Of a stretch of 64,000 nt of DNA, positions 13,846 through 25,795 are shown piece after piece (the stretch's first letter is position 1; each line of letters starts with the position of its first letter). Where the stretch lies: positions 372,001 to 436,000 of the forward strand of contig CAWUCO010000207.1 in assembly GCA_963920705.1 (NCBI GenBank). Reading direction: 5' to 3'. Below the pieces are notes generated by a model. That model made no database searches. It was given only the letters and a program-made list of their open reading frames with translations, and was not told where the DNA came from. The DNA comes from Odiellus spinosus (taxonomy: Eukaryota > Arthropoda > Arachnida > Opiliones > Phalangiidae). Made by a program: the position numbers and the translations under genes.

Positions 13846-13946
13846 GCAATTTAGACAAAACCAAAGTCATTCGAAAGAGCAATTAATGGACGGTCTAAAT
13901 AATAAGAGTTTTAAAAAATCCGTTCAAAAACAAGAAAAATATGGCC
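13846..13946 (-). repeat. Right arm A' of the monomer inverted repeat
   Basis: 101-bp arm beginning GCAATTTAGACAAAACC and ending AAATATGGCC, complementary in reverse to 13648-13748. S units keep this arm but have lost most of arm A. T units have lost the first half of this arm. This is why L alone holds the complete palindrome. Confidence 0.9.
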
Positions 13947-14029
13947 AATTCAAGAAATCATACAATATCAAAATAGTCAAATTTCAGATTTCAAAAATTC
14001 GCTTTTTGATATTAGATGTTTTTTGAATT
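13947..14029. repeat. Linker hairpin B between consecutive monomers
   Basis: AATTCAAGAAATCATACAAT and following bases (13947-13972) are complementary in reverse to TTTGATATTAGATGTTTTTT and following bases (14005-14029), with a loop of about 32 bases that contains GATTTTAAAAATTC. The hairpin bridges the end of one unit and the start of the next, so rotating the unit to start in this loop makes the entire monomer a single inverted repeat. The transposon at 37330 inserted in the right stem of this hairpin. Confidence 0.82.
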
Positions 14030-15939
14030 GGTAATATTTTCCATGTTTTTCAACGGATTTTCCAAAACTCTTGTTTTTTAGATAGTCCAATATTTGCTCT
14101 TTCGATAAGTGTTGATTTTGTCTAAATCGCTTAAAAATCAAATGTTTGTGTCCATTTGAATCCAATAATCTTGGATTTTTAAGCGTTTTTGCTTAATTTT
14201 AACCAATTTTATATTTGTCACGTTTTGGCAATTTAGACAAAACCAAATTCATTCGAAAGAGCAATTAATGGACGGTCTAAATAATAAGAGTTTTAAAAAA
14301 TCCGTTGAAAAACAAGAAAAATATGGCCAATTCAAGAAATCATACAATATCAAAATAGTCAAATTTCAGATTTTAAAAATTCGCTTTTTGATATTAGATG
14401 TTTTTTGAATTGGTAATATTTTCCATGTTTTTCAACGGATTTTCCAAAACTCTTGTTTTTTAGATAGTCCAATATTTGCTCTTTCGATAAGTGTTGACTT
14501 TGTCTAAATCGCTTAAAAATCAAATGTTTGTGTCCATTTGAATCCAATAATCTTGGATTTTTAAGCGTTTTTGCTTAATTTTAACCAATTTTATATTTGT
14601 CACGTTTTGGCAATTTAGACAAAACCAAATTCATTCGAAAGAGCAATTAATGGACGGTCTAAATAATAAGAGTTTTAAAAAATCCGTTGAAAAACAAGAA
14701 AAATATGGCCAATTCAAGAAATCATACAATATCAAAATAGTCAAATTTCAGATTTCAAAAATTCGCTTTTTGATATTAGATGTTTTTTGAATTGGTAATA
14801 TTTTCCATGTTTTTCAACGGATTTTCCAAAACTCTTGTTTTTTAGATAGTCCAATATTTGCTCTTTCGATAAGTGTTGATTTTGTCTAAATCGCTTAAAA
14901 ATCAAATGTTTGTGTCCATTTGAATCCAATAATCTTGGATTTTTAAGCGTTTTTGCTTAATTTTAACCAATTTTATATTTGTCACGTTTTGACAATTTAG
15001 ACAAAACCAAATTCATTCGAAAGAGCAATTAATGGACGGTCTAAATAATAAGAGTTTTAAAAAATCCGTTGAAAAACAAGAAAAATATGGCCAATTCAAG
15101 AAATCATACAATATCAAAATAGTCAAATTTCAGATTTTAAAAATTCGCTTTTTGATATTAGATGTTTTTTGAATTGGTAATATTTTCCATGTTTTTCAAC
15201 GGATTTTCCAAAACTCTTGTTTTTTAGATAGTCCAATATTTGCTCTTTCGATAAGTGTTGATTTTGTCTAAATCGCTTAAAAATCAAATGTTTGTGTCCA
15301 TTTGAATCCAATAATCTTGGATTTTTAAGCGTTTTTGCTTAATTTTAACCAATTTTATATTTGTCACGTTTTGGCAATTTAGACAAAACCAAACTCATTC
15401 GAAAGAGCAATTAATGGACGGTCTAAATAATAAGAGTTTTAAAAAATCCGTTGAAAAACAAGAAAAATATGGCCAATTCAAGAAATCATACAATATCAAA
15501 ATTGTAAAATTTCAGATTTTTAAAATTCTTTTTTTGATATTAGATGTTTTTTGAATTGGCCATATTTTCCATGTTTTTCAACGGATTTTCCAAAACTCTT
15601 GTTTTTTAGATAGTCCAATATTTGCTCTTTCGATAAGTGTTGATTTTGTCTAAATCGCTTAAAAATCAAATGTTTGTGTCCATTTGAATCCAATAATCTT
15701 GGATTTTTAAGCGTTTTTGCTTAATTTTAACCAATTTTATATTTGTCAAGTTTTGGCAATTTAGACAAAACCAAACTCATTCGAAAGAGCAATTAATGGA
15801 CGGTCTAAATAATAAGAGTTTTAAAAAATCCGTTGAAAAACAAGAAAAATATGGCCAATTCAAGAAATCATACAATATCAAAATAGTCAAATTTCAGATT
15901 TTAAAAATTCGCTTTTTGATATTAGATGTTTTTTGAATT

Positions 15940-18714
15940 GGCCATATTTTCCATGTTTTTGCTTAATTTTAACCAATTTTATATTTGTCACGTTTTGGCA
16001 ATTAAGACAAAACCAAAGTCATTCGAAAGAGCAATTAATGGACGGTCTAAATAATAAGAGTTTTCAAAAATCCGTTGAAAAACACGAAAAATATGGCATA
16101 TTCAAGAAATCATACAATATCAAAATAGTCAAATTTCAGATTTTAAAAATTCGCTTTTTGATATTAGATGTTTTTTGAATTGGCCATATTTTCCATGTTT
16201 TTCAACGGATTTTCCAAAACTCTTGTTTTTAAGATAGTCCAATATTTGCTCTTTCGATAAGTGTTGATTTTGTGTAAATCGCTTAAAAATCAAATGTTTG
16301 TGTCCAATTGAATCCAATAATCTTGGATTTTTAAGCGTTTTTGCTTAATTTTAACCAATTTTATATTTGTCACGTTTTGGCAATTTAGACAAAACCAAAG
16401 TCATTCGAAAGAGCAATTAATGGACAGTCTAAATAATAAGAGTTTTAAAAAATCCGTTGAAAAACAAGAAAAATATGGCCAATTCAAGAAATCATACAAT
16501 ATCAAAATAGTCAAATTTCAGATTTTCAAAATTCGCTTTTTGATATTAGATGTTTTTTGAATTGGCCATATTTTCCATGTTTTTCAACGGATTTTCCAAA
16601 ACTCTTGTTTTTTAGATAGTCCAATATTTGCTCTTTCGGTAAGTGTTGATTTTGTGTAAATCGCTTAAAAATCAAATGTTTGTGTCCAATTGAATCCAAT
16701 AATCTTGGATTTTTAAGCGTTTTTGCTTAATTTTAACCAATTTTATATTTGTCACGTTTTGGCAATTTAGACAAAACCAAAGTCATTCGAAAGAGCAATT
16801 AATGGACGGTCTAAATTATAAGACTTTTAAAAAATCCGTTGAAAAACAAGAAAAATATGGCCAATTCAAGAAATCATACAATATCACAATAGTCAAATTT
16901 CAGATTTTAAAAATTCGCTTTTTGATATTAGATGTTTTTTGAATTGGCCATATTTTCCATGTTTTTCAACGGATTTTCCAAAACTCTTGTTTTTAAGATA
17001 GTCCAATATTTGCTCTTTCGATAAGTGTTGATTTTGTGTAAATCGCTTAAAAATCAAACGTTTGTGTCCAATTGAATCCAATAATCTTGGATTTTTAAGC
17101 GTTTTTGCTTAATTTTAACCAATTTTATATTTGTCACGTTTTGGCAATTTAGACAAAACCAAAGTCATTCGAAAGAGCAATTAATGGACGGTCTAAATAA
17201 TAAGAGTTTTAAAAAATCCGTTGAAAAACAAGAAAAATATGGCCAATTCAAGAAATCATACAATATCAAAATAGTCAAATTTCAGATTTTAAAAATTCGC
17301 TTTTTGATATTCGATGTTTTTTGAATTGGCCATATTTTCCATGTTTTTCAACGGATTTTCCAAAACTCTTGTTTTTTAGATAGTCCAATATTTGCTCTTT
17401 CGATAAGTGTTGATTTTGTGTAAATCGCTTAAAAATCAAATGTTTGTGTCCAATTGAATCCAATAATCTTGGATTTTTAAGCGTTTTTGCTTAATTTCAA
17501 CCAGTTTTATATCTGTCACGTTTTGGCAATTTAGACAAAACCAAAGTCATTCGAAAGAGCAATTAATGGACGGTCTAAATAATAAGAGTTTTAAAAAATC
17601 CGTTGAAAAACAAGAAAAATATGACCAATTCAAGAAATCATACAATATCAAAATAGTCAAATTTCAGATTTTAAAAATTCGCTTTTTGATATTAGATGTT
17701 TTTTGAATTGGCCATATTTTCCATGTTTTTGCTTAATTTTAACCAATTTTATATTTGTCACGTTTTGGCAATTTAGACAAACCAAAGTCATTCGAAAGAG
17801 CAATTAATGGACGGTCTAAATAATAATAGTTTTCAAAAATCCGTTGAAAAACAAGAAAAATATGGCCAATTCTAGAAATCATACAATATCGAAATAGTCA
17901 AATTTCAGATTTTAAAAATTCGCTTTTTGATATTAGATGTTTTTTGAATTGGCCATATTTTCCATGTTTTTCAACGGATTTTCCAAAACTCTTGTTTTTT
18001 AGATAGTCCAATATTTGCTCTTTCGATAAGTGTTGATTTTGTCTAAATCGCTTAAAAATCAAATGTTTGTGTCCATTTGAATCCAATAATCTTGGATTTT
18101 TAAGCGTTTTTGCTTAATTTTAACCAATTTTATATTTGTCACGTTTTGGCAATTTAGACAAAACCAAAGTCATTCGAAAGAGCAATTAATGGACGGTCTA
18201 AATAATAAGAGTTTAAAAAAATCCGTTGAAAAACAAGAAAAATATGGCCAATTCAAGAAATCATATAATATCAAAATAGTTAAATTTCAGATTTTAAAAA
18301 TTCGCTTTTTGATATTAGATGTTTTTTGAATTGGCCATATTTTCCATGTTTTTCAACGGATTTTCCAAAACTCTTGTTTTTTAGATAGTCCAATATTTGC
18401 TCTTTCGATAAGTGTTGATTTTGTGTAAATCGCTTAAAAATCAAATGTTTGTGTCCAATTGAATCCAATAATCTTGGATTTTTAAGCGTTTTTGCTTAAT
18501 TTTAACCAATTTTAAATTTGTCACGTTTTGGCAATTTAGACAAAACCAAAGTCATTCGAAAGAGCAATTAATGGACGGTCTAAATAATAAGAGTTTTAAA
18601 AAATCCGTTGAAAAACAAGAAAAATATGGCCAATTCAAGAAATCATACAATATCAAAATAGTCAAATTTCAGATTTTAAAAATTCGCTTTTTGATATTAG
18701 ATGTTTTTTGAATT
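15940..18714. repeat. S, four L units, S', two L units
   Basis: Units: S 15940, L 16182, 16564, 16946, 17328 (4 x 382 bp), S' 17710, L 17951, L 18333. Variants of note are TTTTTAAGATAGTCC (16220, 16990) and CAACCAGTTTTATATCTGTC near 17500. The latter appears again near 22860 and 25585 within the higher-order repeats that follow. Confidence 0.88.
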
Positions 18715-21700
18715 GGCCATATTTTCCATGTTTTTGCTTAATTTTAACCAATTTTATATTTGTCACGTTTTGGCAATTAAGACAAAACCAAAGTCATTCG
18801 AAAGAGCAATTAATGGACGGTCTAAATAATAAGAGTTTTCAAAAATCCGTTGAAAAACAAGAAAAATATGGCATATTCAAGAAATCATACAATATCAAAA
18901 TAGTCAAATTTAAGATTTTAAAAATTCGCTTTTTGATATTAGATGTTTTTTGAATTGGGCATATTTTCCATGTTTTTGCTTAATTTTAACCAATTTTATA
19001 TTTGTCACGTTTTGGCAATTTAGACAAACCAAAGTCATTCGAAAGAGCAATTAATGGACGGTCTAAATAATAATAGTTTTCAAAAATCCGTTGAAAAACA
19101 AGAAAAATATGGCCAATTCAAGAAATCATACAATATCAAAATAATCAAATTTCAGATTTTAAAAATTCGCTTTTTGATATTAGATGTTTTTTGAATTGGC
19201 CATATTTTCCATGTTTTTGCTTAATTTTAACCAATTTTATATTTGTCACGTTTTGGCAATTAAGACAAAACCAAAGTCATTCGAAAGAGCAATTAATGGA
19301 CGGTCTAAATAATAAGAGTTTTCAAAAATCCGTTGAAAAACAAGAAAAATATGGCATATTCAAGAAATCATACAATATCAAAATAGTCAAATTTCAGATT
19401 TTAAAAATTCGCTTTTTGATATTAGATGTTTTTTGATATGGCCATATTTTCCATGTTTTTCAACGGATTTTCCAAAACTCTTGTTTTTTAGATAGTCCAA
19501 TATTTGCTCTTTCGATAAGTGTTGATTTTGTGTAAATCGCTTAAAAATCAAATGTTTGTGTCCAATTGAATCCAATAATCTTGGATTTTTAAGCGTTTTT
19601 GCTTAATTTCAACCAATTTTATATTTGTCACGTTTTGGCAATTTAGACAAAACCAAAGTCATTCGAATGAGCAATTAATGGACGGTCTAAATAATAAGAG
19701 TTTTAAAAAATCCTTTGAAAAACAAGAAAAATATGGCCAATTCAAGAAATCATACAATATCAAAATAGTCAAATTTCAGATTTTAAAAATTAGCTTTTTG
19801 ATATTAGATGTTTTTTGAATTGGCCATATTTTCCATGTTTTTGCTTAATTTTAACCAATTTTATATTTGTCACGTTTTGGCAATTTAGACAAACCAAAGT
19901 CATTCGAAAGAGCAATTAATGGACGGTCTAAATAATAATAGTTTTCAAAAATCCGTTGAAAAACAAGAAAAATATGGCCAATTCAAGAAATCATACAATA
20001 TCAAAATAGTCAAATTTCAGATTTTAAAAATTCGCTTTTTGATATTAGATGTTTTTTGAATTGGCCATATTTTCCATGTTTTTCAACGGATTTTCCAAAA
20101 CTCTTGTTTTTTAGATAGTCCAATATTTGCTCTTTCGATAAGTTTTGATTTTGTTTAAATTGCTTAAAAATCAAATGTTTGTGTCCATTTGAATCCAATA
20201 ATCTTGGATTTTTAAGCGTTTTTGCTTAATTTTAACCAATTTTATATTTGTCACGTTTTGGCAATTTAGACAAAACCAAAGTCATTCGAAAGAGCAATTA
20301 ATGGACGGTCTAAATAATAAGAGTTTTAAAAAATCCGTTGAAAAACAAGAAAAATATGGCCAATTCAAGAAATCATACAATATCAAAATAGTCAAATTTC
20401 AGATTTTTAAAATTCGCTTTTTGATATTAGATGTTTTTTGAATTGGCCATATTTTCCATGTTTTTCATCGGATTTTCCAAAACTCTTGTTTTTCAGATAG
20501 TCCAATATTTGCTCTTTCGATAAGTGTTGATTTTGTCTCAATCGCTTAAAAATCAAATGTTTGTGTCAAATTGAATCCAATAATCTTGGATTTTTAAGCG
20601 TTTTTGCTTAATTGTAACCAATTTTATATTTGTCACGTTTTGGCAATTTAGACAAAACCAAAGTCATTCGAAAGAGCAATTAATGGACGGTCTAAATAAT
20701 AAGAGTTTTAAAAAATCCGTTGAAAAACAAGAAAAATATGGCCAATTCAAGAAATCATACAATATCAAAATAGTCAAATTACAGATTTTAAAAATTCGCT
20801 TTTTGATATTAGATGTTTTTTGAATTGGCCATATTTTCCATGTTTTTGCTTAATTTTAACCAATTTTATATTTGTCACGTTTTGGCAATTTAGACAAAAC
20901 CAAAGTCATTCGAAAGAGCAATTAATGGACGGTCTAAATAATAATAGTTTTCAAAAATCCGTTGAAAAACAAGAAAAATATGGCCAATTCAAGAAATCAT
21001 ACAATATCGAAATAGTCAAATTTCAGATTTTAAAAATTCGCTTTTTGATATTAGATGTTTTTTGAATTGGCCATATTTTCCATGTTTTTCAACGGATTTT
21101 CCAAAACTCTTGTTTTTTAGATAGTCCAATATTTGCTCTTTCGATAAGTGTTGATTTTGTCTAAATCGCTTAAAAATCAAATGTTTGTGTCCATTTGAAT
21201 CCAATAATCTTGGATTTTTAAGCGTTTTTGTTTAATTTTAACCAATTTTATATTTGTCACGTTTTGGCAATTTAGACAAAACCAAAGTCATTCGAAAGAG
21301 CAATTAATGGACGGTCTAAATAATAAGAGTTTTAAAAAATCCGTTGAAAAACAAGAAAAATATGGCCAATTCAAGAAATCATACAATATCAAAATAGTCA
21401 AATTTCAGATTTTAAAAATTCGTTTTTGATATTAGATGATTTTTGGATTGGCCATATTTTCCATGTTTTTGCTTAATTTTAACCAATTTTATATTTGTCA
21501 CGTTTTGGCAATTAAGACAAAACCAAAGTCATTCGAAAAAGCAATTAATGGACGGTCTAAATAATAAGAGTTTTCAAAAATCCGTTGAAAAACAAGAAAA
21601 ATATGGCATATTCAAGAAATCATACAATATCAAAATAGTCAAATTTCAGATTTTAAAAATTCGCTTTTTGATATTAGATGTTTTTTGAATTGGCCATATT

Positions 21701-23069
21701 TTCCATGTTTTTCAACGGATTTTCCAAAACTCTTGTTTTTTAGATAGTCCAATATTTGCTCTTTCGATAAGTGTTGATTTTGTGTAAATCGCTTAAAAAT
21801 CAAATGTTTGTGTCCAATTGAATCCAATAATCTTGGATTTTTAAGCGTTTTTGCTTAATTTTAACCAATTTTAAATTTGTCACGTTTTGGCAATTTAGAC
21901 AAAACCAAAGTCATTCGAAAGAGCAATTAATGAACGGTCTAAATAATAAGAGTTTTAAAAAATCCGTTGAAAAACAAGAAAAATATGGCCAATTCAAGAA
22001 ATCATACAATATCAAAATAGTCAAATTTCAGATTTTAAAAATTCGCTTTTTGATATTAGATGTTTTTTGAATTGGCCATATTTTCCATGTTTTTCAACGG
22101 ATTTTCCAAAACTCTTGTTTTTTAGATAGTCCAATATTTGTTCTTTCGATAAGTGTTGATTTTGTCTAAATCGCTTAAAAATCAAATGTTTGTGTCCATT
22201 TGAATCCAATAATCTTGGATTTTTAAGCGTTTTTGCTTAATTTTAACAAATTTTATATTTGTCACGTTTTGGAAATTTAGACAAAACCAAAGTCATTCGA
22301 AAGAGCAATTAATGGACGGTCTAAATAATAAGAGTTTTAAAAAATCCGTTGAAAAACAAGAAAAATATGACCAATTCAAGAAATCATACAATATCAAAAT
22401 AGTCAAATTTCAGATTTTAAAAATTTATTAGATGTTTTTTGAATTGGGCATATATTCCATGTTTTTGCTTAATTTTAACCAATTTTATATTTGTCACGTT
22501 TTGGCAATTTAGACAAAACCAAAGTCATTCGAAAGAGCAATTAATGGACGGTCTAAATAATAAGAGTTTTAAAAAATCCGTTGAAAAACAAGAAAAATAT
22601 GGCCAATTCAAGAAATCATACAATATCAAAATAGTCAAAATCCAGATTTTAAAAATTCGCTTTTTGATATTAGATGTTTTTTGAATTGGCCATATTTTCC
22701 ATGTTTTTCAACGGATTTTCCAAAACTCTTGTTTTTTAGATAGTCCAATATTTGCTCTTTCGATAAGTGTTGATTTTGTGTAAATCGCTTAAAAATCAAA
22801 TGTTTGTGTCCAATTGAATCCAATAATCTTGGATTTTTAAGCGTTTTTGCTTAATTTCAACCAGTTTTATATCTGTCACGTTTTGGCAATTTAGACAAAA
22901 CCAAAGTCATTCGAAAGAGCAATTAATGGACGGTCTAAATAATAAGAGTTTTAAAAAATCCGTTGAAAAACAAGAAAAATATGACCAATTCAAGAAATCA
23001 TACAATATCAAAATAGTCAAATTTCAGATTTTAAAAATTCGCTTTTTGATATTAGATGTTTTTTGAATT
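18715..23069. repeat. 4355-bp higher-order repeat, complete 14-unit copy
   Basis: Order: S 18715, S' 18957, S 19198, L 19440, S' 19822, L 20063, L 20445, S 20827, L 21069, S 21450, L 21692, L 22074, S 22446, L 22688. Lengths sum to 4355 bp, which is also the spacing to matching units in the next copy. Identifying variants include GGCATATTCAAG in the S units, TTTTTTGATATGGCC at 19432, GTTTTCATCGG with TTTTTCAGATAG in the L at 20445, and a 10-bp loss giving AAAAATTTATTAGATG at the end of the L at 22074 (372 bp). Confidence 0.88.
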
Positions 23070-25795
23070 GGCCATATTTTCCATGTTTTTGCTTAATTTT
23101 AACCAATTTTATATTTGTCACGTTTTGGCAATTAAGACAAAACCAAAGTCATTCGAAAGAGCAATTAATGGACGGTCTAAATAATAAGAGTTTTCAAAAA
23201 TCCGTTGAAAAACAAGAAAAATATGGCATATTCAAGAAATCATACAATATCAAAATAGTCAAATTTAAGATTTTAAAAATTCGCTTTTTGATATTAGATG
23301 TTTTTTGAATTGGGCATATTTTCCATGTTTTTGCTTAATTTTAACCAATTTTATATTTGTCACGTTTTGGCAATTTAGACAAACCAAAGTCATTCGAAAG
23401 AGCAATTAATGGACGGTCTAAATAATAATAGTTTTCAAAAATCCGTTGAAAAACAAGAAAAATATGGCCAATTCAAGAAATCATACAATATCAAAATAGT
23501 CAAATTTCAGATTTTAAAAATTCGCTTTTTGATATTAGATGTTTTTTGAATTGGCCATATTTTCCATGTTTTTGCTTAATTTTAACCAATTTTATATTTG
23601 TCACGTTTTGGCAATTAAGACAAAACCAAAGTCATTCGAAAGAGCAATTAATGGACGGTCTAAATAATAAGAGTTTTCAAAAATCCGTTGAAAAACAAGA
23701 AAAATATGGCATATTCAAGAAATCATACAATATCAAAATAGTCAAATTTCAGATTTTAAAAATTCGCTTTTTGATATTAGATGTTTTTTGATATGGCCAT
23801 ATTTTCCATGTTTTTCAACGGATTTTCCAAAACTCTTGTTTTTTAGATAGTCCAATATTTGCTCTTTCGATAAGTGTTGATTTTGTGTAAATCGCTTAAA
23901 AATCAAATGTTTGTGTCCAATTGAATCCAATAATCTTGGATTTTTAAGCGTTTTTGCTTAATTTCAACCAATTTTATATTTGTCACGTTTTGGCAATTTA
24001 GACAAAACCAAAGTCATTCGAATGAGCAATTAATGGACGGTCTAAATAATAAGAGTTTTAAAAAATCCTTTGAAAAACAAGAAAAATATGGCCAATTCAA
24101 GAAATCATACAATATCAAAATAGTCAAATTTCAGATTTTAAAAATTAGCTTTTTGATATTAGATGTTTTTTGAATTGGCCATATTTTCCATGTTTTTGCT
24201 TAATTTTAACCAATTTTATATTTGTCACGTTTTGGCAATTTAGACAAACCAAAGTCATTCGAAAGAGCAATTAATGGACGGTCTAAATAATAATAGTTTT
24301 CAAAAATCCGTTGAAAAACAAGAAAAATATGGCCAATTCAAGAAATCATACAATATCAAAATAGTCAAATTTCAGATTTTAAAAATTCGCTTTTTGATAT
24401 TAGATGTTTTTTGAATTGGCCATATTTTCCATGTTTTTCAACGGATTTTCCAAAACTCTTGTTTTTTAGATAGTCCAATATTTGCTCTTTCGATAAGTTT
24501 TGATTTTGTTTAAATAGCTTAAAAATCAAATGTTTGTGTCCATTTGAATCCAATAATCTTGGATTTTTAAGCGTTTTTGCTTAATTTTAACCAATTTTAT
24601 ATTTGTCACGTTTTGGCAATTTAGACAAAACCAAAGTCATTCGAAAGAGCAATTAATGGACGGTCTAAATAATAAGAGTTTTAAAAAATCCGTTGAAAAA
24701 CAAGAAAAATATGGCCAATTCAAGAAATCATACAATATCAAAATAGTCAAATTTCAGATTTTTAAAATTCGCTTTTTGATATTAGATGTTTTTTGAATTG
24801 GCCATATTTTCCATGTTTTTCATCGGATTTTCCAAAACTCTTGTTTTTCAGATAGTCCAATATTTGCTCTTTCGATAAGTGTTGATTTTGTCTCAATCGC
24901 TTAAAAATCAAATGTTTGTGTCAAATTGAATCCAATAATCTTGGATTTTTAAGCGTTTTTGCTTAATTGTAACCAATTTTATATTTGTCACGTTTTGGCA
25001 ATTTAGACAAAACCAAAGTCATTCGAAAGAGCAATTAATGGACGGTCTAAATAATAAGAGTTTTAAAAAATCCGTTGAAAAACAAGAAAAATATGACCAA
25101 TTCAAGAAATCATACAATATCAAAATAGTCAAATTTCAGATTTTAAAAATTTATTAGATGTTTTTTGAATTGGGCATATATTCCATGTTTTTGCTTAATT
25201 TTAACCAATTTTATATTTGTCACGTTTTGGCAATTTAGACAAAACCAAAGTCATTCGAAAGAGCAATTAATGGACGGTCTAAATAATAAGAGTTTTAAAA
25301 AATCCGTTGAAAAACAAGAAAAATATGGCCAATTCAAGAAATCATACAATATCAAAATAGTCAAAATCCAGATTTTAAAAATTCGCTTTTTGATATTAGA
25401 TGTTTTTTGAATTGGCCATATTTTCCATGTTTTTCAACGGATTTTCCAAAACTCTTGTTTTTTAGATAGTCCAATATTTGCTCTTTCGATAAGTGTTGAT
25501 TTTGTGTAAATCGCTTAAAAATCAAATGTTTGTGTCCAATTGAATCCAATAATCTTGGATTTTTAAGCGTTTTTGCTTAATTTCAACCAGTTTTATATCT
25601 GTCACGTTTTGGCAATTTAGACAAAACCAAAGTCATTCGAAAGAGCAATTAATGGACGGTCTAAATAATAAGAGTTTTAAAAAATCCGTTGAAAAACAAG
25701 AAAAATATGACCAATTCAAGAAATCATACAATATCAAAATAGTCAAATTTCAGATTTTAAAAATTCGCTTTTTGATATTAGATGTTTTTTGAATT
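23070..25795. repeat. 2726-bp shortened copy of the higher-order repeat
   Basis: Order: S 23070, S' 23312, S 23553, L 23795, S' 24177, L 24418, chimeric L 24800-25171 (372 bp), S 25172, L 25414. It follows the 4355-bp copy unit by unit for its first six units, then skips 1629 bp. The chimeric L starts like the unit at 20445 (CATCGG, TTTTTCAG, TTGTAACC) and ends like the unit at 22074 (ATATGACCAATTC and AAAAATTTATTAG). 1629 bp is exactly the distance between those two source units. Confidence 0.88.

Larger units (their letters stand above)
13648..14029 (+). repeat. Representative full-length monomer L (382 bp)
   Basis: One of six consecutive full-length units at exact 382-bp spacing. Order of parts: left arm A (13648-13748), a 97-bp centre (13749-13845), right arm A' (13846-13946), then a linker hairpin B (13947-14029) that runs into the next unit. 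A and the reverse complement of A' match at about 83 of 101 positions by my count. The whole unit is therefore one large imperfect palindrome followed by a smaller one. L is the natural ancestor of the S, T and D forms, because each can be derived from it by one deletion between short direct repeats. Confidence 0.93.
13648..15939. repeat. Six consecutive full-length L units
   Basis: Units start at 13648, 14030, 14412, 14794, 15176 and 15558, exactly 382 bp apart (6 x 382 = 2292 bp). Several share GAATTGGTAATATT and CCAAATTCATTCG or CCAAACTCATTCG, showing recent spread of these variants between neighbours. This is the cleanest sample of the full-length monomer in the window. Confidence 0.92.

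Noticed and set aside
13880-13900. CENP-B box
   Set aside because: ATTCGAAAGAGCAATT fits the TTCG....A part of the box but lacks the CGGG that completes it. I found no better match on either strand.
13595-15311. Serial 62-codon reverse open frames in L units
   Set aside because: They are spaced by the 382-bp unit, overlap forward frames, and resemble them only because arms A and A' are reverse complements. Changes between the arms are mostly residue-altering.
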